Shown one piece after another: positions 16,865 through 23,919 of a stretch of DNA of 64,000 nucleotides. Within the stretch, counting starts at the first letter, position 1. Each line of letters opens with the position of its first letter. The notes under the pieces are model-generated. The model saw only the letters and a list, made by a program, of their open reading frames with translations. It ran no database searches and was not told the DNA's origin. The stretch lies in contig CAVRGT010000001.1 in assembly GCA_963720805.1 (NCBI GenBank), forward strand, positions 1-64,000, read 5' to 3'. Origin of the DNA: VRUE01 sp963720805 (lineage in GTDB: Bacteria; Actinomycetota; Thermoleophilia; Solirubrobacterales; 70-9). The position numbers and the translations under genes are program-made.

Positions 16865-18086
16865 GCGCGAGGTCGACTTCCTCCTGATCGGCGGCGGCCT
16901 CGCTGCCGCCAACTGCGCCGCCGAGCTGCGCAAGCGCGGCGCCGAGGGCTCGATCCTGCTCGCCGGCCGCGAGCCCGAGCCGCCCTACGAACGCCCACCG
17001 CTCTCCAAGGAGTACCTGCGCGGCGAGGCCGAGCGCGCCGACGCCTACGTCAACCCGCCGGAGTGGTACGAGGAGAACGACGTCGAGCTGCTCAGCGGCA
17101 CCAACGTGATGTCGCTCGATCCGGCGGCGCGCACGGCGAAGCTGCAGGGCGGGGAGGAGGTCAGCTTCGACAAGGCGCTGATCGCCACCGGGGCGATGGT
17201 CAACATCCTGCGCGTCGAGGGCGCCGAGAACGAGGGCATCCACTACCTGCGCGCCTTCGGCAACTCCGACGCGATCCGGAGCGACGCCAAGGCGGCCGCG
17301 CACGTCGTCCTGATCGGCGGCAGCTACATCGGCGCCGAGGTCGCGGCCTCGCTCACCGCCAAGGGCACCAGGTGCACGATCGTGACCATGGAGGACGTCG
17401 CCCTCTCCCGCACCTTCGGCGAGGAGGCGGGGCGCTGGTTCCACGAGAAGCTCGAGTCCAACGGCGTCACCATCCACGGCGGCGAGGAGCTCGAGGCCTA
17501 TGAGGGCGACGGTCGGGTCAGGGCGGTGCTGACCAAGAGCGGCCTGGCGATCGAGTGCGACGCGGTCGTCGTCGGCGCCGGTGTGCGCCCCGACGCGATG
17601 CTGGCCCAGCGCGCCGGCCTCGAGGTCGACGACGGCATCGTCTGCGACTCCAAGCTGCAGACCTCCGCCGCGGGCATCTACGCCGCCGGGGACTGCTGCT
17701 CCTACGAGAGTGTCGTCCACAGCCGCCGCATCCGGGTCGAGCACTGGGACGTGGCGATCCAGCAGGGCATGCACGCCGCCCGCAACATGCTCGGCGCCGA
17801 CGCCGACTACGAGGTCGTCCCCTACTTCTTCAGTGACCTCGCCGACTGGGCGAGCCTCGAGTACGTGGGTCCCGCCAAGGACTGGGACGAGGAGATCTGG
17901 CGCGGCGACCGCGACAAGGGCGAGTTCTCCGTCTGGTACCTCAAGGACGGCCGCGTCTCCGGCGCCCTCAGCGTCGAGCGCTCCGAAGACCTCGCCGAGG
18001 CCCGCCGCCTGCTCGCCGACAACATCGACGTCTCCGCCGCCAAGGCCCAGATCGCCGACCCCGCCTGCGATCTTTCCGCGATCTGA
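16857..18086 (+). CDS. FAD-dependent NAD(P)H oxidoreductase (ferredoxin-reductase type)
   Basis: The 409-residue product shows the FAD motif FLLIGGGLAAANCA, the second nucleotide motif VVLIGGSYIGAEVAASL, and the FAD-closing AAGDCC. RPPLSKEYL after the first motif is typical of rubredoxin/ferredoxin reductases of the BphA4 type. No CxxxxC redox-active disulfide is visible, so a disulfide reductase role is unlikely. The C-terminal 90 residues resemble the reductase C domain. It overlaps the TrkA gene by 8 nt and is probably co-transcribed, although a mechanistic link is not obvious. Confidence 0.8.
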   Translation: MAEREVDFLLIGGGLAAANCAAELRKRGAEGSILLAGREPEPPYERPPLSKEYLRGEAERADAYVNPPEWYEENDVELLSGTNVMSLDPAARTAKLQGGEEVSFDKALIATGAMVNILRVEGAENEGIHYLRAFGNSDAIRSDAKAAAHVVLIGGSYIGAEVAASLTAKGTRCTIVTMEDVALSRTFGEEAGRWFHEKLESNGVTIHGGEELEAYEGDGRVRAVLTKSGLAIECDAVVVGAGVRPDAMLAQRAGLEVDDGIVCDSKLQTSAAGIYAAGDCCSYESVVHSRRIRVEHWDVAIQQGMHAARNMLGADADYEVVPYFFSDLADWASLEYVGPAKDWDEEIWRGDRDKGEFSVWYLKDGRVSGALSVERSEDLAEARRLLADNIDVSAAKAQIADPACDLSAI

Positions 18087-18150
18087 CCGGACAGCGGTCG
18101 GTCCCGCAGCCGATCGGATAGCCTTGCGAGCAGGCGCTTTCGCCGCACAG

Positions 18151-18221
18151 TGCCCGGTCGTCTAGTGGCAAGACACTCGGCTCTGGACCGAGTAACGGTG
18201 GTTCGAATCCATCCCGGGCAG
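18151..18221 (+). tRNA. tRNA-Gln (anticodon CTG)
   Basis: The cloverleaf has acceptor arms TGCCCGG and CCGGGCA, an anticodon stem TCGG/CCGA around loop CTCTGGA (anticodon CTG), and a T-arm GGTTCGAATCC. The discriminator base is G and CCA is not encoded. Confidence 0.9.
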
Positions 18222-18268
18222 CTTTCATTTTGCTCGACGATGGTCGCAATGTTCTGTCCGAGGCGACA

Positions 18269-18284
18269 TCGAACATGTGTTCGA
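18269..18284 (+). promoter_or_regulatory. LexA-type SOS box
   Basis: TCGAACATGTGTTCGA fits the Gram-positive and actinobacterial LexA consensus, CGAAC-N4-GTTCG, with full dyad symmetry of the arms. It overlaps the likely start codon of the next gene, a position where bound LexA would block expression until DNA damage. Confidence 0.65.
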
Positions 18285-18583
18285 TGCGAGATCGGGTCAA
18301 CAGTCTCCTGCGTGAAGGGAAATCGCGACAGCAGATTGCGCGGGAGCTTGAGATGGACCCCTCGACCGTCACGCGCCATGCCCGCCATCTCGGCTACCCG
18401 GATATCACGCCGAAGCCCTCTGCCACCGACTGGAAGGCGGTCCAGGCCTACTACGATGAAGGGCACTCGATTGCCGAGTGCCGCGATCGTTTTGCGAGGG
18501 CGGCGAAGAAAGGCCCGGAGGGTACGGCCGCGAAATGCCTGCTGAGCCGTCTAATCGCTCTGCTAGTTTCGGCCCACTCATGA
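18284..18583 (+). CDS. Truncated helix-turn-helix DNA-binding protein under an SOS box
   Basis: The product starts MRDRVNSLLREGKSRQQIA, then ELEMDPSTVTRHARHLGYP, a clear helix-turn-helix. A second motif of the same type follows (DWKAVQAYYDEGHSIAECRDRF). Related actinobacterial proteins, as I recall them, continue with a further DNA-binding or HNH segment, but here the sequence changes to RAAKKGPEGTAAKCLLS and ends, so the 3' part is probably lost. The end overlaps the next ATG (ATGA). An in-frame ATG at 18275 is an alternative start. Its position next to a tRNA suggests the remnant of an integrated element. Confidence 0.55.
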   Translation: MRDRVNSLLREGKSRQQIARELEMDPSTVTRHARHLGYPDITPKPSATDWKAVQAYYDEGHSIAECRDRFARAAKKGPEGTAAKCLLSRLIALLVSAHS

Positions 18584-19296
18584 GCCCTCGCCGCACATGG
18601 ATCTTTGCATTGCCCGCGGCCGCGCTGCTGATTGCCGGCTGCGGCGGTGGCGGCGGCAGCGATTCGAGCGAATCCACCGCGACGACCGTCGCCGCGCCCG
18701 CCGCGTTGAGCAAGGCGGAGTTGATCGAACAGGGCGATGCGATCTGCGCCGAGGTCAACGCCGCGGTTGGCTCGGTCGGCTCGAGTAGCACCGAAAACAG
18801 CAGCCCCGCTTCGCAGGCCGCCGGTCTCTACAGCGGCATGGTCGCCAGCGTCAACAATCTCGGCACGCCGCAGGAAGCCGACGGCTACGCCGAATTCTCC
18901 AGCGCCGCCGAAGAACTTGCCAAAGCCCAGGACGAAGTCAAACTGGCTTCTGAACGCGGTGACACGGCCGGCCTCGAAGCCGCCGAATCGAATGCCTCTG
19001 AAGCGCTGAGCGCGTTCCAGAACGCTGCAAGCGAATACGGGTTCAAAGCGTGCAGCGAAGGCCCAAGCGCGCCGGCCACGTCCGGGCCGAGCGCCGAATC
19101 GGGCGGGGCCGAAGCCGGCGAAGAAGCCGAAGCGGTCGAACCCGAAGCAGTCGAACCGGAAGTCGAAGTCGAAGCGGCCCCTGAAGTCGCTCCCGAAACC
19201 GGCGGCGCCGGCGGCACTGCCGAAGGCGGCGGTAGCGGCGCCCCCGAAGGCGGCGGTTCCACGGGCGGCAGCTCCGGCGGCATCGGCCCCGGCTGA
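18580..19296 (+). CDS. Lipoprotein with acidic Glu/Val and Gly-rich tail
   Basis: The 238-residue product has a signal sequence with lipobox LLIAGC and a Ser/Thr linker. A helical domain of about 120 residues follows, starting LSKAELIEQGDAICAEVN and ending YGFKACSEG. The two Cys (AICAEVN and FKAC) and this layout recur in the product at 60284-60778 (PICQANTKAN ... YGFVFNFHYC), so the two belong to one secreted family. The tail is repetitive (VEPEAVEPEVEVE, then Gly/Ser). It is predicted to be anchored in the outer leaflet of the cell membrane. Function is unknown. Confidence 0.7.
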   Translation: MSPRRTWIFALPAAALLIAGCGGGGGSDSSESTATTVAAPAALSKAELIEQGDAICAEVNAAVGSVGSSSTENSSPASQAAGLYSGMVASVNNLGTPQEADGYAEFSSAAEELAKAQDEVKLASERGDTAGLEAAESNASEALSAFQNAASEYGFKACSEGPSAPATSGPSAESGGAEAGEEAEAVEPEAVEPEVEVEAAPEVAPETGGAGGTAEGGGSGAPEGGGSTGGSSGGIGPG

Positions 19297-19415
19297 GCGG
19301 GCCGACAACCGGCACATCTCGGAGTCCTCGGTCGGATGGTTCGGGTCACGCACCGATGTGCGCTCCCCTCACCACCCTTCCCTGCGTCCGCCGAGCTGCT
19401 TGGTTCTCGGCCCGC

Positions 19416-21284
19416 TCAGGCAGCTGAGGACTCTTCCCAGGCCCCATACAGCCGAGAATATGGCCCACCCGCCTCGATCAGCTCCTCGTGCGTGCCCGCC
19501 TCGGCGATGCGGCCGTGTTCGAGGACGACGATCTTGCCGGCGCGGCGGATCGTCGAGAGGCGGTGGGCGATCACGATCGCGGTGCGGCCGGTGAGCAGGC
19601 GGCTGAGGCCTTTCTCGATCGTTTTCTCGGTCCGCACGTCTACGTTGGAGGTCGCCTCGTCGAGGATCAGGATGCGGGGCTCGGCGAGCAGGGCGCGGGC
19701 GAAGGCGACCAACTGGCGCTGTCCGGCCGAGAGCTGCACCCCGCGCTCGCCGACCTCGGTCTCGATCCCGTCCGGCAAGGCGGCGATGAACTCGGTCGCG
19801 CCGACCGCCGCCGCCGCGTCCTCGATCTCCTCCAGTGTCGCCCCGGGCCGCCCGAAGGCGATGTTCTCGCGCACGCTGCCGGAGAAGAGGAAGCCCTCCT
19901 GCGGCACGATCCCCAGCTGGCGCCGCAACGCCAGCTGCTGCACCCCGGTCAGGTCATGTCCATCGACCAGCACCCGGCCCCGCTGCGGGTCATAAAAGCG
20001 CGCCACCAGCTTGGCAAACGTCGACTTCCCAGCCCCCGTCGTCCCCACCAACGCCAACGTCTGCCCCGCCGGCACGTGCAAATCAACGTCCCGCAAGGCC
20101 CAATCAACCCCATCCCCCGAAGGCTGACTTCCTGTTTCTTCGCGCATATCGCGACTAACCGGGAAGTCAGCATCCTCGGCGTAGGAGAACCAGACGTCCT
20201 GCATCTCGATCTCACCCCTCAGGGTGCCCGGGTCGATTGCGCTCTCGGCGTCGATCATGTCGGGCGCGGTGTCGAGCAGGTCGAAGATCTTGTCCAGCGC
20301 CGCCATTCCCTGCTGGTAGGTCGTGTACAGCTGCGAGAGCTGCTGGATCGGTTCGAAGAAGATGGTCAGGTAGCCGACGAAGGCGATGATCGTGCCGATC
20401 TGGATCGCGCCCTCGATCGTCTGGGTGCCGCCGTAGAGCAGGATCGCCGCGGTGCCGACCGAGGCCAACAGTTCGACCCCCGGGAAGTAGGAAGCGTTGA
20501 GCAGGACCGTGCGCATGTTGGCCGCCCGGTTGGCCTCGTTGAGCTCGGTCATCGCGTCGACGTGGCGTGGCTCCTGGCCAAAGCTGCGCACCACCCGCAC
20601 GCCGCTCAGGGTCTCCTGCAGGTAGCCGGTGATCGCGCCGATCCGCTCGCGCGTTTCGCGGTAGGCGCCGTGGGAGACGATGCGGAAGACGATGCTGGCC
20701 GCGGCGATCAGCGGGAAGGTGATGAAGGTGACCAGGGCCAGCTTGACGTCGAGCACGAGCAGGATCACGACCACGCCGACCAGGGTCAGCACGCTGGAGA
20801 ACATCGTCACCACGCCGTCGGTGACGAGCTGGTTGAGCGCCTCGATGTCGTTGGTCATGCGGCTGATCAGCACCCCCGGGCTGCGGCGGGTGAAGAAGCC
20901 GATCGACATCGTCTGCAGGTGCGAGAATACCCGCTCGCGCAGGTCCTGCAGGGCCCGCGTGCCGACCCAGCCGACCAGGTAGGTCTGCAGGAAGGTCGCC
21001 GCCGCGTAGAGGGTGGCGATGACGACGAAGGCGGCGACAATCCAGTCGAGGGCAGAGACGTCACCGGTGATGATGCCGTTGTCGACCGCCTTGCCGGCGA
21101 GGTAGGGGGGAGCGAGACCCGCCCCGGTCGCCACCAGCAGTGCGACGAACATCAGCACCACCTTGCTGCGATAGGGCCGCAACAGCCCCAGCATCCAGCG
21201 CACCTTGCGCCCCCGCTGGTCCCGACCGCGCAGCAGCCGCAAGACGTCCCGAAAGAGCAGCCAGATATCCCGCAGTCGACTCAT
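19416..21284 (-). CDS. ABC exporter half-transporter (TMD-NBD) with in-frame palindrome insert
   Basis: The 622-residue protein has a six-helix membrane domain (to about residue 330) and a C-terminal ATPase with Walker A TTGAGKST, signature LSAGQRQ, Walker B RILILDEATS and the H-loop IVIAHRLS. The signature has Ala in place of the usual second Gly (LSGGQ). Residues around 371-388 (DADFPVSRDMREETG) are encoded by a hairpin repeat also found in intergenic DNA at 52.9 kb. With the next gene it probably forms a heterodimeric exporter for a lipid, drug or peptide; the substrate is unknown. Confidence 0.85.
   Translation of the reverse strand: MSRLRDIWLLFRDVLRLLRGRDQRGRKVRWMLGLLRPYRSKVVLMFVALLVATGAGLAPPYLAGKAVDNGIITGDVSALDWIVAAFVVIATLYAAATFLQTYLVGWVGTRALQDLRERVFSHLQTMSIGFFTRRSPGVLISRMTNDIEALNQLVTDGVVTMFSSVLTLVGVVVILLVLDVKLALVTFITFPLIAAASIVFRIVSHGAYRETRERIGAITGYLQETLSGVRVVRSFGQEPRHVDAMTELNEANRAANMRTVLLNASYFPGVELLASVGTAAILLYGGTQTIEGAIQIGTIIAFVGYLTIFFEPIQQLSQLYTTYQQGMAALDKIFDLLDTAPDMIDAESAIDPGTLRGEIEMQDVWFSYAEDADFPVSRDMREETGSQPSGDGVDWALRDVDLHVPAGQTLALVGTTGAGKSTFAKLVARFYDPQRGRVLVDGHDLTGVQQLALRRQLGIVPQEGFLFSGSVRENIAFGRPGATLEEIEDAAAAVGATEFIAALPDGIETEVGERGVQLSAGQRQLVAFARALLAEPRILILDEATSNVDVRTEKTIEKGLSRLLTGRTAIVIAHRLSTIRRAGKIVVLEHGRIAEAGTHEELIEAGGPYSRLYGAWEESSAA
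20123..20171. repeat. Hairpin repeat family 2, copy inside an ABC transporter gene
   Basis: Nine-base arms GCTGACTTC and GAAGTCAGC enclose a centre containing GCGCAT. The same arms and centre occur at 52854-52903 in intergenic DNA. Here the element is translated as part of the ATPase domain. Confidence 0.75.
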
Positions 21285-21302
21285 ACCCCGAAACCCCCAC
21301 CG

Positions 21303-21349
21303 TTCCGGTGCGCCTTATGCACTTGGGGGGAGTAAAAGGCGCACCGGAA
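21303..21349. repeat. Hairpin repeat family 1, between the ABC genes
   Basis: A 14-bp perfect stem (TTCCGGTGCGCCTT and complement) encloses 19 nt. The same arm occurs at 23212 and 63784. Confidence 0.8.
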
Positions 21350-21351
21350 GC

Positions 21352-23169
21352 TCACAGGCGCGCCACCTCCTCGCGCTGCTCGAGGTCGCGCTGCAGGAAG
21401 ACCGAGTCGGCGAGGCCATGCTCGGCGATCTCGCGGTAGAAGCTGCAGCCTTCGAGCAACTCGGCGTGGGTGCCGCGGTCGACGATCCGCCCGCCGTCCA
21501 TCACGATCACCTCGTCGGCGAGCGAGACGGTCGAGAGGCGGTGGGCGATGATGAACGTCGTCCGCCCCTCCATCACCTCGCGCAGCCCGGTCTTGATCGC
21601 TCCCTCGGTGGTCGCGTCGACCGAGGAGGTGGCGTCGTCGAGGATCAGGATGCGCGGGTCGGCCAGCAGCGCCCGCGCGATCGCCACCCGCTGGCGCTGC
21701 CCACCGGAGAGCGTCAGGCCGCGCTCGCCGACGACCGTGTCGTAGCCGCCGGGCAGATCCTCGATGAAGCTGGCCGCCTGGGCGCGCCGCGCCGCCGCTT
21801 CGATCTCCTCGCGCGGCGCGTCGGAGCGCGGGTAGGCGATGTTCTCGGCGACGCTGGCGCTGAAGAGGAAGCTCTCGTCGCCGACGAAGGCGATCTCCGT
21901 GCGCAGCGACTCGACCTCGACCGAGCGCACGTCGACCCCGTCGACCAGCACCGAGCCGTCAGTCGGGTCATAGAGCCGCGCGATCAGCGCGACGAGGCTC
22001 GTCTTCCCCGACCCCGAAGGCCCAACCAGCGCCACCGTGCTCCCCGCCGCGACCTCAAAATCGACTTCGCTCAGCGCCGCTACGTACTTTGACCCACCTC
22101 CAGGGGGGTCAAACTCCTTTGCGCCGCCGGGGGCACCCTCGTAGCGCAGCGTTACGCCCTCCATCCGCACGCTGCCACCGCCCACCGGCAGCGGCGGCGC
22201 CCCCGGCGGGCTCTCGATCTCCGGCTCGCGGTCGAGGATCTCGAAGAGGCGGTTGCCGGAGGCGATCGCGCGCTGTGCCATCCCCATCGCCACGCCGAGC
22301 ATCCGCATCGGCCCGGCCAGGATCACCAGGTAGGTGTAGAAGGCGGTGAACTCGCCGAGGCTGAGGGTGCCGTTGATCACCTCGCGCCCCCCGACCAAAA
22401 GCACCAACGCAATCCCCATCTGCGGCAACAGCCCAATCAGCGGCGAGAAGAAGGCCTGCAGCTTGGTCGAGTAGATGCTCTGGTCGAAGACCCGCGTGAC
22501 CGAGCGCTGGAAGCGGTGCAGCTGGTATTCCTCGCGGGCGAAGGCCTTGACGATGCGGATCCCCGAGATGTTCTCCTCGGCCTCCGCGGTCAGCTCGGCG
22601 ATCCGCTGCTGCACCTCCTGCTGGGCCGGCCGCGAGACCCGGTTGTAGCGCGAGGCGGTGAAGACGATCAGCGGCGCCGGGATCAGCGCGATCAGCGCCA
22701 GCACCGGGTTGATCGCGACCATCACGATGGTGACCAGGGTGATCGTCAGCAGGTTCTGGGTGATGAAGATCAGCCCGTAGCCGAGGAAGAAGCGGATCGC
22801 CTGCAGATCGACCGTCGCCCGCGACATCAGCTGGCCGGTCTGCTGGCCGTCGAAGAAACTGAGCTCGAGCCGCTGCAGGTGGGCGTAGAAGAGCTGTCGC
22901 AGATCGAATTCGACCGCCAGCGAGACCCGGCCCGCGACCAGGCGCCGCACCACGGTCAGTCCCAGCCGCAGGATCCCGGCGCCGACAATTGCCAACGCCA
23001 GCGGCAACAGATCGGGCTTGTTGCCGTCCTGGATCGCGTTGACGGCCCGTCCGATCAGCCACGGAATCAGCACCGTCATCCCCATCGCCGCCCAGGCAAA
23101 CGCCAGCGACCCCCACAACTGGCGGCGGTAGGGCCGCAAAAACCCCATCAAACGACGATAAGTAGCCAC
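21352..23169 (-). CDS. ABC exporter half-transporter (TMD-NBD)
   Basis: The 605-residue protein has a six-helix exporter membrane domain and an ATPase with Walker A GPSGSGKTS, signature LSGGQRQRVAIA, Walker B RILILDDATSS and H-loop FIIAHRLS. Walker B is followed by Asp where the catalytic Glu is usual (ILDDATS against LDEATS in the partner), so this may be the degenerate site of a heterodimer. Around residues 350-362 a Gly/Pro-rich insert (GGAKEFDPPGGGSKYV) interrupts the start of the ATPase domain and is encoded by a palindrome. It lies upstream of the partner in the same orientation, separated by a hairpin repeat. Confidence 0.85.
   Translation of the reverse strand: MATYRRLMGFLRPYRRQLWGSLAFAWAAMGMTVLIPWLIGRAVNAIQDGNKPDLLPLALAIVGAGILRLGLTVVRRLVAGRVSLAVEFDLRQLFYAHLQRLELSFFDGQQTGQLMSRATVDLQAIRFFLGYGLIFITQNLLTITLVTIVMVAINPVLALIALIPAPLIVFTASRYNRVSRPAQQEVQQRIAELTAEAEENISGIRIVKAFAREEYQLHRFQRSVTRVFDQSIYSTKLQAFFSPLIGLLPQMGIALVLLVGGREVINGTLSLGEFTAFYTYLVILAGPMRMLGVAMGMAQRAIASGNRLFEILDREPEIESPPGAPPLPVGGGSVRMEGVTLRYEGAPGGAKEFDPPGGGSKYVAALSEVDFEVAAGSTVALVGPSGSGKTSLVALIARLYDPTDGSVLVDGVDVRSVEVESLRTEIAFVGDESFLFSASVAENIAYPRSDAPREEIEAAARRAQAASFIEDLPGGYDTVVGERGLTLSGGQRQRVAIARALLADPRILILDDATSSVDATTEGAIKTGLREVMEGRTTFIIAHRLSTVSLADEVIVMDGGRIVDRGTHAELLEGCSFYREIAEHGLADSVFLQRDLEQREEVARL
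22088..22113. repeat. Palindrome inside the second ABC gene
   Basis: Arms TTTGACCC and GGGTCAAA flank a C/G-rich centre. It encodes the extra FDPPGGGSK loop at the same protein position as the repeat insert in the partner gene. Confidence 0.5.
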
Positions 23170-23211
23170 GCCACTCCACTATACAAAGTGAAGTATTGCC
23201 CCCCACCCACC

Positions 23212-23258
23212 TTCCGGTGCGCCTTATGCACCCCTGGGGTGCATAAGGCGCACCGGAA
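23212..23258. repeat. Hairpin repeat family 1, 23-bp perfect palindrome
   Basis: Arms of 23 bases (beginning TTCCGGTGCGCCTTATGCAC) are perfectly complementary around a single T. The element lies between two reverse-strand genes and could act as a terminator or a mobile-type palindrome. Confidence 0.85.
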
Positions 23259-23281
23259 CAGGGGTGGTACCTGCGGAAGGG

Positions 23282-23917
23282 TCAGTCGAAGGCGGCGGCC
23301 TTGGCGCTGGGGATCTTGCCGTTGGTGCACCGCGGGCCGTGGCCGGGCTTGGGGAGGATCTGGAAGTTCGTTACCGCGTGGAACGGCGTGGTCGAGCCGT
23401 CGTTCTGGGCGAGGGTGATGACCAGGCGGTAGAAGCCGGGGGGGAGGGCGTGGTAGTAGATCTCCGGCCGCGTCGCCGGCGAGTAGCTTCCGGCCGCGCC
23501 GATGCGCTGGGCGAGGATGCCGTTGGGCCCGGAGTATTCCGGGAAGTCGAAGGAGCGTCCGACCAGGCGGCCGTTGCCGAAGGGGCTGTTGATCGCCCGC
23601 TGCAGCTTGACCGGATCGACGCAGTCCGGGACGCGGTTCAGCGCGAAGCGGATGTGGCCTTCGCCGAGCTGGGGTTCGCCGCCGAAGTGCCGCGGCGAGA
23701 GCCGGAAGTTTCGGACCTCGACCTTGACCACGACCGCGTGGCTGCTCTGGCGGGCACCGCTGCGGGGCGAGATCACGCTCACCGTCGGCTCGCCCGGCAC
23801 CTCTGGCAGCGCCGCCTGGGCGCGCGTGTCTTCCTTGCCGCCGCCCAGCGCCAGCACGGCGGCGACGACGGCCGCGGCGACGGCGATGACTATGAAAGCG
23901 GCGCTTCGCGTCTTCAC
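23282..23917 (-). CDS. Membrane-anchored extracellular protein, hypothetical
   Basis: I take the GTG at 23917 (VKTRSAAFIVIAVAAAVV) because it opens directly into one membrane helix; a longer frame starts further upstream at 23968. The remaining 180 residues look like an extracellular domain: PTVSVISPRSGARQSSHAVVVKVEVRNF resembles an immunoglobulin-like beta-sandwich, and PPGFYRLVITLAQNDG fits its later strands. Two Cys (PDCVD and PRCTN) could form a disulfide. It diverges from the GH92 gene. Function is unknown. Confidence 0.65.
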   Translation of the reverse strand: MKTRSAAFIVIAVAAAVVAAVLALGGGKEDTRAQAALPEVPGEPTVSVISPRSGARQSSHAVVVKVEVRNFRLSPRHFGGEPQLGEGHIRFALNRVPDCVDPVKLQRAINSPFGNGRLVGRSFDFPEYSGPNGILAQRIGAAGSYSPATRPEIYYHALPPGFYRLVITLAQNDGSTTPFHAVTNFQILPKPGHGPRCTNGKIPSAKAAAFD

Positions 23918-23919
23918 GA

